64,000 nucleotides of DNA, taken from NCBI GenBank assembly GCA_029237695.1, contig CM055272.1, positions 29,274,791 to 29,338,790 of the forward strand, read 5' to 3'. The translations under genes and the position numbers were made by a program. Shown piece by piece: positions 35,091 through 46,784 of this stretch; the stretch's first letter is position 1; every line of letters starts with the position of its first letter. The notes beneath the pieces are model-generated. The model did no database searches. It was given only the letters and a program-made list of their open reading frames with translations, and had not been told where the DNA came from. This stretch comes from Conchocele bisecta. Lineage: Eukaryota; Mollusca; Bivalvia; Lucinida; Thyasiridae.

Positions 35091-36013
35091 CATTGGGCAC
35101 AGGGGCCGCACAGGATGGGGGTAGAATGAAAATATAGATGATGATAAACACCCATGTGAAGTTTCAAGGTAATGGGCAAAGCAGTTGCAGAGATATAGTA
35201 TAACGAAAAACTTTAACCAAAAAACTTAACCAAAAAACTTAACCAAAAACTTTAACCAAAGAACTCAACCAAAAACTTTAACCAAAAAACTTAACCAAAC
35301 AACTTAACCAAAAACTTTAACCGGACACACGTATGTACGTACGTACGTACGTACGTACGTACGTACGTACGCCAAAGTGCCGACTATATCGCGTTTTCCG
35401 CAAGCGGGCGCGACAAAAACTTAACCAAAAACTGTAACCAAAAAACTTAACCAAAAACTTCAAAGTAATTTGACCTTGACATTGGGCACAGGGGCCGCAC
35501 GGAAGGGGGGTAGAATGAAAATATAGATGATGATAAACACCCATGTGAAGTTTCAAGGTAATGGGCAAAGCAGTTGCAGAGATATAGTAAAACAAAAAAC
35601 TTTAACCAAAAAAACTTAACCAAAAAGTTTAACCAAAGAACTTAACCAAAAACTTCAAAGTAATTTGACCTTGACATTGGGCACAGGGGCCGCACGGGAG
35701 GGGGTAGAATGAAAATATAGATGATGATAAACACCCATGTGAAGTTTCAAGGTAATGGGCAAAGCAGTTACAGAGATATAGTATAACGAAAAACTTTAAC
35801 CAAAAACTTTAACCAAAAAACTTAACCAAAAAACTTAACCAAAAACTTTAACCAAAGAACTTAACCAAAACCTTTAACCAAAAAACTTAACCAAACAACT
35901 TAACCAAAAACTTTAACCAAACAACTTAACCAAAAACTTTAACCAAAAAACTTAACCAAACAACTTAACCAAAAACTTTAACCGGACGTACGTACGCAAG
36001 CGGGCGCGACAAT
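35091..36013 (-). mobile_element. Family C element(s), inverted, with two 5' ends
   Basis: Two minus-strand 5' ends (CGCAAGCGGGCGCGAC near 35400 and 35994) and three core units, separated by AACCAAAAACTTTAACC arrays. A CGTA microsatellite spans about 35331-35372. The 3' terminus is missing: the unit at 35091 abuts family L sequence. Confidence 0.7.
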
Positions 36014-36064
36014 AATGGTTGCTGAATAATCAACACCGCAATTTTGTTATTTTTACATGATTGT

Positions 36065-36143
36065 ATTTTACATGTTCATAATAATATACATATTTTACAT
36101 GTTCATAATAATATACATATTTTACATGTTCATAATAATATAG
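36065..36143 (+). repeat. 27-bp tandem repeat, three units
   Basis: ATTTTACATGTTCATAATAA plus TATACAT is repeated three times with almost no change. Confidence 0.8.
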
Positions 36144-36700
36144 TGGGTGGTTGGTCGGGCGAACGCGACGGCGTAAGTTAACGGTAGGGATTCCTCCTTA
36201 TAGGAATCACGATTTGCTTGGTTTGGCCCTCATGTACATTTTTATGCCACCGGGTTTCAAAGAAACGGGTGGCATATAGTGTTTGGACCGTCCGTCTGTC
36301 CGTCTGTCCGTCTGTCCATCCGTCACACTTTTCGGTTAACCAATTTGTCACAGTTTCTCAAATATGCTGCAGGTGGCATCCGCGTTCGACAGACACATTT
36401 CTTGTTATCTTTGGCGCTTTTGTTACCTGGGAGTTGAATTGGGTTATTGCCCATTATAAAAGCAGTAAGATTATTACTGATCTTACTGCTTTTGGGAGGG
36501 GGCCCAAGTGATCCTGGTGTGGCGAGGACCTGGCATCAGATTACGATTATTCTTTTTTTATTGTAAATATTCAGTTCTGATTTTGGAATTTTCCCCCAAT
36601 TTGTACAGGTTATATATGGGATTTTGTACTAAACCCATTGACCCGGCCTTAAATGACCTTAGCTGTTGATAGGCCGTTAAACCCTAACAAACAAACAAAC
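36144..36700 (+). repeat. Family K SINE-like repeat with a nested family I element
   Basis: K blocks (CGGCGTAAGTTAACGG, GGACCTGGCATCAG, TGATAGGCCGTTAAACC, AACAAACAAACA tail) surround the family I insertion. K copies at 42005 and 43650 give the uninterrupted reading. Confidence 0.6.
36243..36405 (+). mobile_element. Minimal family I Helentron-like element with empty site
   Basis: Starts TATGCCACCGGGTTTCAAAG, has a GTCC/GTCT microsatellite, then CAGGTGGCATCCGCGTTCGA and CACATTTCTTGTT. The K copy at 43745 reads TTTTTATCTTTGG where this copy has the insertion, so it lies between two Ts with no other duplication. Confidence 0.75.
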
Positions 36701-36724
36701 ATAATAATATAATATATGTTTATT

Positions 36725-36965
36725 GATGCTTAACTCGTTCAACTCCACAGACCTATATAGTGGTATTTGGCAAACAGTTTAGATCCAGATGAGCCGGCTC
36801 GTGACGAGCCATCTCATCTCATCAGGATCTGCACTTTTTGTGTAATTTTTGTGAAGTAATTTTCGTATTTTTGAGAGCAAAAACACCCCGTTTTCATGAT
36901 TGGTTGCAAAATTAAAATATCAAAAGCCATTCCAGCTACTTAGGAGTTAAAGGGTTAATAAACCA
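36725..36965. repeat. Family M fragment
   Basis: Contains GATGAGCCGGCTCGTGACGA and GATCTGCACTTTTTG. Confidence 0.5.
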
Positions 36966-36979
36966 CAAAGCCACGATCC

Positions 36980-37430
36980 CAACGTTTCGGCCTATTATAA
37001 AAGTAGTATGATTAGTACTAATTGTACTACTTTTAGGGAGGTGGGTGGCAGATGTGAGCATGCGATGGGTAATTTAACAGTTGGGGTTCATCCTTACCGG
37101 AATTCTAACTGGAGACCTCGTTTGGCCCTCACATACTTCTTTGGCATTTTGTATGTGACAATTGAATCTGGTTACACCCCTTATGTGAATATCACGATTA
37201 TTTGTAATCCGATTTTAGGAGAAGGGGCCAAGTGACTTTGGTATGGACCTGGCACCAGGTCGGGTTATTCTAATTTTAGGGCTGAATATATCTTTTCTCT
37301 GTGTAAATATTCCGTTCTGATTTTCCCCCTAATGCAGCAGGTTAAAACGGGATCGAACCCGTTTGCCCAGCCTTACATGACCTTAGCTGTTGATAAGCCA
37401 TTAAACACCAATAAACAAATAAACTACTTT
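36980..37430 (+). repeat. Family K copy
   Basis: AAAGTAGTATGATTAGTACT near its start; GGATCGAACCC (B-box-like) and a CAATAAACAAATAAAC tail at its end. Confidence 0.55.
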
Positions 37431-37544
37431 TAGGGAGTTGGGCTAAGTGACTCTGATGTGTTGAGTACCTAGCACCAGATCAGTTTATTTTAATTTCGGT
37501 GCTTATGTATTTTTTTCTGTCAATTTTCAGTTCTGATTTTGGAA

Positions 37545-37650
37545 TTAGTTGACTTCACTGAAAGCACAGGTTGAAGTAACGGACCGAGGTCTGTTACTTC
37601 AACCTGTGACTGAAAGCTGAAATGGATACCACTTACCACAGTCAACTAAT
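37545..37650. repeat. Nested palindrome
   Basis: Outer arms GAATTAGTTGACT and AGTCAACTAATTC; inner arms CACAGGTTGAAGTAAC and GTTACTTCAACCTGTG. Confidence 0.75.
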
Positions 37651-37739
37651 TCCTTGATAAAGGCATTGAGCCGAAATGTTGGAACGGTGGATTTCTGGTT
37701 TATTAACTCGTTCAACCCTAAATAACCGGAATGTACTAT

Positions 37740-38465
37740 GATCTGTGTATTAAAGGGTGGGTGGCAGGTGGGAGCACGCGATGGGTAATTTAACGATCGG
37801 GGTTCATCCTTACATGAATTCCGACTGGAGACCTGGTTAGGCCCTCACATATGTCTTTTGCATTTTGTATGTGACAGTTGAATCTGGTTATACCCATTAT
37901 GTGAGTATTACGATTATTCGTAATCCTATTTTAGGGGAAGGGGCCAAGTGACTTGGTGTGGTATGGACCTGCCACCAGGTCGGGTTATTATAATTTCAGG
38001 GCTGAATATATTGTTTTTCGATGTAAATATTCAGTTCTGATTTTGGAATTTTCCCCCTAATGCAGCAGGTTAAAACAGGATCGAACCCGTTTGCCCGGCC
38101 TTACATGACCTTAGCTGTTGATAGGCCGTTAAACACCAATAAACAAACAAACAAACAGATCACCCTGCGAATCAGCAGCGCAGTCTGATCAGGGTCTATG
38201 CGATTCAGTGACCGAAACAGCTGTGAGTATTACGATTATTCGTAATTCTATTTTAGGGGAAGGGGCCACGTGACTTTGGTGTGGTATGGACCTGGCACCA
38301 GGTCAGGTTATTCTAATTTCAGGGCTGAATATATCGTTTCTCAATGTAAATATTCCGTTCTGATTCCCCCCCCCCCCCCTTCCCCCCAATGCAGCAGGTG
38401 AAAATGAGACCTTTCATGACATTAGCTGTTGATAGGCCGTTAAACACCAATAAACAAACAAACAA
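37740..38465 (+). repeat. Two further family K copies
   Basis: One spans 37740-38155; a second, shorter one spans 38220-38465 and carries a 14-base C run. Between them lies one unit of the 45-bp repeat found at 46785. Confidence 0.55.
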
Positions 38466-38469
38466 AACT

Positions 38470-38800
38470 ATGTATTAAAGGACCAATCCAATCGCCACAA
38501 AATGATTTTCAGACAAGTCCATTTATGAGAAAGTGGTGTGTTTTTATCTAAAAAAAAAGAGGAAATTATTCACAAAAAAGTGTGGATCCTGATAAGACGG
38601 CTCATTACAAGCCGGCTCATCTGAATCTACACTGTTTTCAAACACTGATATGTGTATGCAAATGATTGTGCTGTCAAAGCATGTTGCAAATTATTCTAAA
38701 GTGCTGTTAAAGCATGTTTTGGATGATAAAAATGGAAAATAGAAAATAAACAGAAGACTACCAAAGATTAAGATAGCGGTTTAAGGATTAAAGGTACATT
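38470..38800. repeat. Family M copy
   Basis: GACCAATCCAATCGCCACAA, GAGCCGGCTCAT-like dyad and ATTCTAAAGTGCTGTTAAAG; matches 52485-52690 and 24020-24240. Confidence 0.5.
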
Positions 38801-40160
38801 CATTCACCATTACCCCATGTATTGATTGGCATTATTATACATGTTGTATCAGACTAAAGTTACACACTGATACCAGGGGCGATAACCGCGTTTCCTTAAA
38901 ATGTTAAGGGACATTACTATTTATTCTCTGTATTTATGTTTTGATGTGCAATTATCATACTTTATAATCTGTGGAAAATATTATTTTTTCATTCGACACA
39001 TTTTATTCGTATAAATAATTAAAAAATACCATGCCTCATTTGCATATGAAAATAGCCTGATACCAACGCGCGTCACTATCAGTAAAATAAATATTACTAT
39101 TATAATAATAACTAGAAAAAGTCGATGGCGCGCCATCGCAATATACCCACTTTCCTCAAATGCTAAGTCCGAAAGGGGGAGATAATCCATGATGGAAGGT
39201 CGGATCAAAAATCCGAATTCACTTTGCGCATCATAACGAAGCTACATATCAAATATCAGAAATGTAGGTATTAAGGTGAGAAAGTTTTTCGACTTACAAT
39301 GAAAAATAGGGAAAGGGGGAGATAATCCATGATGGAAGGTCGGATCAAAAATCCGAATTCACTTTGCGCATCTGCACATGATAACGAAGCTACATAGCAA
39401 ATATCAGGCGCGTAGGTATGAAGGTGAAAAAGTTTTTTGAGTTACAAGGAAAAAGTGGGAAATTCTGAGTCCGAAATGGGGAGATAATCCATGATGGAGG
39501 GTCGGATCAAAAATCCAAATTCACTTAGCACATGTGCACATGATAACGAAGCTACATAGCAAATATCAGGCGCGTAGGTATGAAGGTGAAAAAGTTTTTC
39601 GAGTTACAAGGAAAAAATGGGAAAAATGGAAATTCGGAGTCCGAAAGGGGGAGATAATCGATGATGGAGGGTTGGATGAAAAATCCGAATTCACTTTGCG
39701 CATCTGCACATGATAACGAAGGTACATACCAAATATCAGGCGCGTAGGCATGAAGGTGAAAATTTTTTTCGAGTTACAATGAAAAAATGGGAAATTCTGA
39801 GTCCGAAAGGGGGAGATAATCCATGATGGAGGGTCGGATGAAAAATCCGAATTCACTTAGCGCATGTGCACATGATAACGAAGCTACATAGCAAATATCA
39901 GGCACGTAGGTATGAAGGTGAAAAAGTTTTTCAAGTTACAAGAAACGTGACGGACGTACGGACGGACGGACACTTGTGACGAAAACAATATACCCATTTT
40001 TTCCCAAAAAAGTGGGTATAATATATATACATGTACCTGTATAGCAGCCACTCGTAATCTTTAGAACTGGTAGAATAGTGACACAATTATACACTTAATT
40101 AATTCCTATAAAGAACAGTTTGTGCCTACCGAGTGGGCATGTACCTTGTATGTTCAATGG
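38790..40160. repeat. Family L MITE split by a family F element
   Basis: The left part runs to about 39109 and the right part from 40023 to GGGCATGTACC at 40150. The copy at 42690-42960 is uninterrupted at the same place. Confidence 0.6.
39110..40022 (-). mobile_element. Family F Helentron-like element
   Basis: On the minus strand: start TATACCCACTTTTTTGGG, a CCGT microsatellite, five tandem units of about 165 bp (GGGGGAGATAATCCATGATG on the plus strand), then AGTGGGTATATTGCGATGGC, hairpin ATGGCGCGCCAT and CTTTTTCTAGTT. AGTGGGTATA is the inverse of the start. Confidence 0.75.
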
Positions 40161-40464
40161 ACTTGTATGTTCAATGGAATAGATTTCGGGTTATTATTGA
40201 AAACATTTCTGGGATCTGTACTTTATTGCCGACTGTATTTTACCGCACTGTTCTAAGTTTTCGATTGTATTTTACATGTTCAAAATATCCATTAATTCAT
40301 TTGACTTAAATCTTTCAGCTGATCTCGGTACTTTTGTGTCGATTGAATTTTACATGACCATAAATTATAATTTCCAATACATGTATTTAATCTAAATTCA
40401 TTTTATGCTCAATGGACTGATTAACCCTGATAAAGTGGAAACAAAAATTGTTGTCTGCTGTTGT

Positions 40465-41030
40465 TATGCCCCCGCCACCGAATGGTGAGGGGGGGCATAT
40501 AGTGTTACCGGCGTCCGTACGTCTGCCCAGAAATCGTAACGCTCGGGTAAATGTCTTACAAGTTCTCACACATGCATTGCTCTAATGGTCTTCTACCACC
40601 CTGTGACAAATCCCCGCCTGCGCTAAGCCCAGGGTTCAAGATCACATACTTGGTGCATTCAAAACCTTAACGCTCGGGTAACTGTCTTGTAATTTCTGTT
40701 TCCTTGCATGGATCTGCTTGATATTTCACACACGTATTGATTTAATGGTCCTCTACCGCCCTGTGACAAATCCATGATCGTCCCACCCACGCTAAGCCCA
40801 GGGTCAAGGTCACATACTTGGTGCATTGGAAACTCTGGTTTACAAGTGTCTTATAATGTACGTTTCCGTTTATGGATCTGCTTGACATTTCACACACCCA
40901 TTGCTCTGATGGTCTGCTTTCATGCTGTGACAAATCCACGCTTCTCTGGCCCTCTGTGTTTTCAAATCTGCCTCGTTTTCTTTGGCTGCCAGCGGGGGAA
41001 TTTGTGTGCCGACAGGCCACATTTCTAGTT
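40465..41030 (+). mobile_element. Family B Helentron-like element, uninterrupted
   Basis: TATGCCCCCGCCACCGAATG start, a hairpin with GGTGAGGGGGGGCATA, three body units (CTCTAATGGTC, CTTAACGCTCGGGTAA), and 3' end GCGGGGGAATTTGTGTGCCG with ATTTCTAGTT. Inserted after CTGCTGTTGT of an M repeat. Confidence 0.75.
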
Positions 41031-41070
41031 ATATTTTTACGTCAGCCTGTTTGTAATAGTTTTTATTTTT

Positions 41071-41718
41071 AGCTCACCTGAGCGAAGCTCGTGAGCTATT
41101 GTTACCGCAATGTGTCCGTCGTCGTCCGTGAACATTTTCAAACGTCTTCTCCTCGGTAACCATTGGGCCTATAGTCACCAAACTTCATGGTCATGGTCCT
41201 TAGGTAGGGGCATTACAAAATTGTTAAAATGACGTCATTACGTAATCCAAGATGGCCGCCATCTAAAAATAGCACAAATTCTTCAAAAATCTTCTCAAGA
41301 ACTGCCAACCGGATTTCGACAAAACTTGGTGGGAATGATCGATATACAATGCTCTTTCAAAGTTGTTAAAATGGTGGCCCCGAGGTCAAAAATGGGCGTG
41401 GCCCGTGGGGTCAAATTTTATTTTTGACCGAATATGCTCATGTCATATATCAAATTGAAGGTATCGATGAGGCGATTGCTCTGGTGCAATATTTTGAACG
41501 TCTTTTTCTCAGGAACAACATGGCCGATGCTGGCCAAACTTCATAGTAAGTTAAGATCCTTGGGTGAAGCATTTTCAGATTTGGTAAAATGAGAGTCATC
41601 GCTTAATCTAAGATGACCGCCATCTAAAAATAGCACAATTTTTTTAACACACATATGAACTCAATGTCACATTCATGGAGTCAGGTGAGCGAATTAGGGC
41701 CATCATGGCCCTCTTGTT
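41071..41718 (+). mobile_element. Family A Helentron-like element, short copy
   Basis: AGCTCACCTGAGCGAAGCTC start after a T run, a minimal GTC microsatellite, about one and a half body modules, and the GGGCCATCATGGCCCTCTTG end. Confidence 0.8.
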
Positions 41719-41939
41719 TAAATACAGCCACGGAGAGCATACCCATGTTTTACAAACATAATCTCTAGTTTCGTTCTATGACCCACCCATGCGGCCCCTG
41801 AGCTCAAGGCCAAGGTCAAAGAAATGAGTGCTAGTGTTTTTTCTTCAAATTTGCATTTACGTTTTTGAGGGGTACATCCATCGAGTGAATGAACAAGTAT
41901 AATTAGGGGATAACCATGTTCGATTTGGAGCGGTATGTG

Positions 41940-42005
41940 GGAGGTTTTAATGGTCGGAGAATCAGTTTTACGGCACCGCGTTACGGAGCCGTAAAACTGA
42001 TGGGT
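41940..42005. repeat. Short palindrome
   Basis: ATCAGTTTTACGGC and GCCGTAAAACTGAT around a CGCGTTACG centre. Confidence 0.75.
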
Positions 42006-42440
42006 TACCACTCGTGGGTGGTTGGTGGGGCGAACGCAATGGCGTAAATTAACGGTGGTGGTTCCTCCTTATAGGAATCATGATTTGCCTGGTTTGGCCC
42101 TCGGGTACGTTTTTACCTTTGACTCTTTTGTTACCGGGGAGTTGAATTGGGTTATTGCCCATTATAAAAGTAGTACGATTATTACTGATCCTCCTGCTTT
42201 GGGAGGGGGCCAAGTGATTCTGGTGTGGCGAGGACCTGGCCTCAGATCAGGATTATTCTGATTTCAGGGCTGAATATATATAGTTTTTTTATTGTAAATA
42301 TTCAGTTCTGATTTTGGGATTTTCCCCCATTTGTACAGGTAATATATGTGATTTAGTACTAAACCCACTGACCCGGCCTTAAATGATATTAGCTGATGAT
42401 AGGCCGTTAAAACCCCAACAAACAAACAAACAAACAAACC
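42005..42440 (+). repeat. Family K copy
   Basis: Full set of K blocks with a five-unit AAAC tail; serves as empty-site reference for the insertions at 36243 and 43914. Confidence 0.6.
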
Positions 42441-42689
42441 AAATTGAATAACTCGGCATGGTTATCCCCATTCTAATACATTATAATGTGCTACCTGTTG
42501 TCTGAAATGTCGGAGCATATCATGAACGAGGATTTTTTCAAACGCCATTGTTTACTAAGACGCATAGGGATATACATGTACATAAATATTGGTGTTTAGG
42601 CACTGGCACAAGCGAGACCGTCGAGTTGTAAAAACGCAGACTGCTAAAACGACGATTTTTATTTGTCTTTTAAGGTTAGTGAAATTGTG

Positions 42690-43215
42690 TTTCCTTAAAA
42701 TGTTAACGGACAGTACTACTTATTATGTGTATTTATTTTTGGATGTGCAATGATAATACTTTACAAACTGTCGAAAAATATTATTTGTTCGGGTGACACA
42801 TTTAATTAGTATAAATAATTAAAAAATACCATGCCTCATTTGCATATGAAAATAGCCCGATACCAACGCGTGTCACTATCAGTAAAATAAATATTACTAT
42901 AATAATAATAATATATATACATGTACCTGTATAGCGGCCAGTCGTAATTTTTAGAAGTGGGCATGTACCTTGTTTGTTCAATGGACTTGTATGTTCAATG
43001 GAATAGATTTCGGGTTAAAAGTGAAGTAAAAGTATTTTACATGTTCATAATATCCACTAATTCATTTGACTTAAATCTTTCAGCTGATCTCGGGTTAAGG
43101 GAAATGTTCACTATCAGCAAAATAAATATTACTAAATGATTATATCCGTATACCGGGCACTCGTAATTTTTAGAACTGGTTGAATAGTGACACACTTATA
43201 CACTTATTTCATTCC
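42690..43215. repeat. Family L copies (two partial)
   Basis: 42690-42960 keeps the left and central blocks; 43105-43215 repeats the TAAATATTACTAAATGATTA block. They are separated by a GGACTTGTATGTTCAATGG segment shared with 40150. Confidence 0.5.
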
Positions 43216-43429
43216 TATAAAGAATAGCACTGCAGATCATAGAAAGAAAATTGCTACCTCGCTGCCGATACTCTCCCCTAGATAACCATATCACAGGCAA
43301 CTCTTGTAGCTTTGTATATCACAGTCTAATCAGGGTCTGTACCGCTCGCCATTCAGTACTATTGTCTTCAGCCCATACATGACACGACGTCACGCCGTTC
43401 GGAAACCACGTAATCCTCACCCTTGTCGA

Positions 43430-43640
43430 TGTCACTGGAGAACTAGGGCTTATAGGTTTTACGACCAGTGTAGATCCAGATCAGCTTGGGCATCTGCACA
43501 GTCTGATCAGGATCTCTGTTCGCCATTCCATCCATGAAACACCCTGTTGTGCATCTAACAAGCAATATAGATCGTTATCAGGCTACAGAAGTGTGCTATT
43601 TGATCAGGAGCTACAGTGGTCACAAATCCTATAAGCCCCA
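43430..43640. repeat. Family N copy
   Basis: CAGTGTAGATCCAGATCAGC and AGTGGTCACAAATCC match other N copies. Confidence 0.55.
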
Positions 43641-43649
43641 TTCATCCAG

Positions 43650-45265
43650 TCGTGGGTGGTTGGTTGGGCGAACGCAATGACGTAAATTAACGGTAGGAGT
43701 TCGTCCTTATAGGAATCACGATTTGCCTCGTTTGGCCCTCAGATACGTTTTTATCTTTGGCTCTTGTTACCTGGGAGTTGAATTGGGTTATTACCAATTA
43801 TAAAAGTAGTAAGATTATTACTGCTCCTACTGCTTTTGGGAGGGGGCCCAAGTGATTCTGGTGTGGCGAGGACCTGGCATCAGATCAGGATTATTCTGAT
43901 TTCAGGGCTTTTTGTCGCGCCCGCTTGCGGAAAGCGCGATATAGTCGGCCGTTTGTTGTCGCGCCCGCTTGCGGAAAGCACGATATAGTTGGCCGTTTGG
44001 CGTACGTACGTACGTGTGTCCGGTTAAAGTTTTTGGTTAAGCTGTAAGGTTAAGTTTTTTGGTTAAAGTTTTTGGTTAAGTTCTTTGGTTAAAGTTTTTG
44101 GTTAAGTTTTTTTGGTTAAGTTGTTTGGTTAAGTTTTTTGGTTAAAGTTTTTGGTTAAATTCTTTGGTTAAAGTTTTTGGTTAAGTTTTTTGGTTAAGTT
44201 TTTTGGTTGGTTTAAAGTTTTTGGTTAAAGTTTTTCGTTATACTATATCTCTGCAATCTGCTTTTGTCCCCTATTACCTTAGAAACTTCAACATGGGTGT
44301 TTATCAATAACTATTATATTTTCATTCTACCCCCATCCCGTGCGGCCCTGTGCCCAATGTCAAGGTCAAATTACTTTGAAGTTTTTGGTTAAGTTCTTTG
44401 GTTAAAGTTTTTGGTTAACTTTTTTGGTTAAGTTTTTTGGTTAAGTTTTTTGGTTAAAGTTTTTGGTTAAGTTTCTTGGTTAAAGTTTTTCGTTATACTA
44501 TATCTCTGCAACTGCTTTGCTGCCCATTACCTTCAAACTTCACATGGGTGTTTATCATCATCTATATTTTCATTCTACCCCCCTCCCGTGCGGCCCCTGT
44601 GCCCAATGTCAAGGTCAAATTACTTTGAAGTTTTAGGTTAAGTTGTTTGGTTAAGTTTTTTGGTTAAAGTTTTTCCCCTGTGCCCAATGTCAAGGTCAAA
44701 TTACTTTGAAATTTTTGGTTAAGTTTTTTGGTTAAAGTTTTTGGTTAAGTTTTTTGGTTAAGTTTTTTGGTTAAAGTTTTTCGTTATACTATATCTCTGC
44801 AACTGCTTTGCCCATTACCTTGAAACTTCACATGGGTGTTTATCATCATCTATATTTTCATTCTACCCCCCTCCCGTGCGGCCCCTGTGCCCAATGTCAA
44901 GGTCAAATTATTTTGAAGTTTTTGGTTAATGTTTTTGTCGCGCCCGCTTGCGGAAAGCGTGATATAGTCGGCACTTTGGCGTACGTACGTGTGTCCGGTT
45001 AAACTTTTTGGTTAAGTTTTTTGGTTAAGTATTTTGGTTAAAGTTCTTCGTTATACTATATCTCTTTTTTTAGTGTCCATGCCTCGCCACAAGGCGCGAC
45101 ATGCAGGCCGCGGCCATCTAGTTATTGTAAATATGCAGTTCTGATTTTGGGACTTTCCCCCCATTTGTACAGATAATATATGGGATTTAGTACTAAACCC
45201 ATTGACCCGGTCTTAAATGACCTTAGCTGTTGATAGGCCGTTAAACCCCAACAAACAAACAAACT
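43650..45265 (+). repeat. Family K copy split by family C elements
   Basis: K runs to ATTTCAGGGCT at 43909 and resumes at TATTGTAAATATGCAG (45124), ending with the CAACAAACAAAC tail. Confidence 0.65.
43914..45122 (+). mobile_element. Concatenated family C Helentron-like elements
   Basis: Three 5' ends occur in the same direction (43914, 43957, 44938) with a single complete 3' terminus at 45080-45122. GGTTAAGTTTTT arrays and four core units lie between. The first two 5' ends are only 43 bases apart, which suggests repeated initiation or insertion at the same end. Confidence 0.75.
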
Positions 45266-45269
45266 TACA

Positions 45270-45350
45270 GAAGTGTGCTATTTGATCAGGAGCTACAGTG
45301 GTTACAAATTCATATAAACCCCATTTCTCCAGTCACAACCACATATATTG
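45270..45350. repeat. Family N fragment
   Basis: AGGAGCTACAGTGGTTACAA and TTTCTCCAGTCACAACCAC. Confidence 0.45.
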
Positions 45351-45459
45351 TTTTCACCTTGACATCCAGCCATTTGTCTGTGTGCAAGTGAAACACCACA
45401 TAAACCTACTGAAAATGTTACCCACGGTATTCATTGAATTTGAAATCAAGACCAGACAC

Positions 45460-45780
45460 CAGTAGCCTATTTCACCAAAATTGCAAAGTAGTTATCTAGC
45501 AAAGTGTACTTTGAGGTAGTAATCATTTATTATCCCCGAAATGCATTGTTTCATATAGAACTAACGGCTGCATATATTAGATTATTAAAAGTCATGTACC
45601 GGTATGCAGAATTATTATACTGAATTTATTACATTATCACAGCCAAAATGGCTGTGATAATGTAATACATTCTGTATAATAACAATTAATAAATTTATCC
45701 TTAAATTGAAAATTTCTCCCTCAAAGTGTACTTTATATCAAGATAGGTATACTTTGCAATTTTGGTGAAATAAGTTACAG
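45460..45780. mobile_element. Foldback element with AGCCTATTTCACCAAAATTG ends
   Basis: The left end AGCCTATTTCACCAAAATTG is answered by CAATTTTGGTGAAATA near 45760; the centre is the perfect hairpin TTATCACAGCCA/TGGCTGTGATAA. A second copy, lacking one arm, lies at 58375-58570. Confidence 0.65.
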
Positions 45781-45784
45781 AATT

Positions 45785-46225
45785 GTTGAAATTTCTACAG
45801 GATTAACGATTCGAATACGCCATCAAAATGTGCTTTAATATAGGAATATAAAGTATATTTACATTTGTACATTAAAAAAAATAAACATTAAGGAACATAA
45901 CGCCATATACAAGTTAATTTACTGAATATCATCTGAATATTATGAAAAAATGGGGCAGGTGGGTGGCTTTTATTAAAATTTGTTGTAAATAGTGTTAAAA
46001 AACAATAAGTAATGATTTTTCTGCAAATATATAGAAATAAAGAATCTGGCATTATTGTTTAGGGGTGGGTGGTGATGATATTCAGTAAATTCATTTTATT
46101 TTGCCTAATGCAACAAAACTGGGATGTAACCTTTCACCCTGCAAGTCCATGCTGTTTGCACCATTCCGTTCAAAAAGAGATTGGGTTTCAATGGTTAATA
46201 CTTCATTTCTATTTCACTTCTTCTC
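45785..46225. other. AT-rich spacer, no feature seen
   Basis: No reading frame or repeat family could be assigned. Confidence 0.4.
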
Positions 46226-46229
46226 CTGG

Positions 46230-46345
46230 TTGAGACACTATGTATAAATTAGTGCTCACATATTTGATTTTTAAGGAATTAAATACAAGAGAGCGGTAGC
46301 GACCACAGTATTTAGTCCCTTAAAAATCAAATATGTGAACAATAA
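46230..46345. repeat. Palindrome
   Basis: CACATATTTGATTTTTAAGG and CCTTAAAAATCAAATATGTG are exact inverses. Confidence 0.8.
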
Positions 46346-46370
46346 CCTATTTACAGTTCAGCCTAGTTTT

Positions 46371-46528
46371 TGTCACGCCTGCTTTAGCAGGGGCGCGACT
46401 ATAGTCGGCACTTTTTCCGTCGTCGTCCGTTTTTTTTGTAAGGCAAATGCGTTAAAGTTATTGTTTTTTCACAACACGGTCAAATGCCTCGGCAGGCGCG
46501 ATACCGCTTCCGTGGCGGAATTCTTGTA
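46371..46528 (+). mobile_element. Minimal family D Helentron-like element
   Basis: GTCACGCCTGCTTTAGCAGG start, GTCGTC microsatellite, one truncated unit, then the CTCGGCAGGCGCGATACC, GGCGG hairpin and ATTCTTGT end. Only about 158 bp. Confidence 0.75.
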
Positions 46529-46784
46529 TTATGCATCTCCCATCCGAGTATTGATTTTCCACTTCCTGCCGAACAATTACTGATTAAATCTGGTAATATG
46601 TAACTTATTGGGGTTAAATCTTACACAATATGAAACAAGTGGAGCTTGATACTGGCCAGTGATTGGCTTAGAAAGTAGGGTGAACTATAAATTGGGCATA
46701 AATGGTTAATAGTTCATTTCTACTCGCGGTTGAGACAATGTACCTTACGACATTTGCGACCAGTGTATCCTCAGATCACCCTGC

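Noticed and set aside
34477..45000. Direct repeats with regular spacing resembling a CRISPR array
   Set aside because: The repeats are GGTTAAGTTTTT-type satellites inside mobile elements in a eukaryotic genome; no unique spacers or cas genes.
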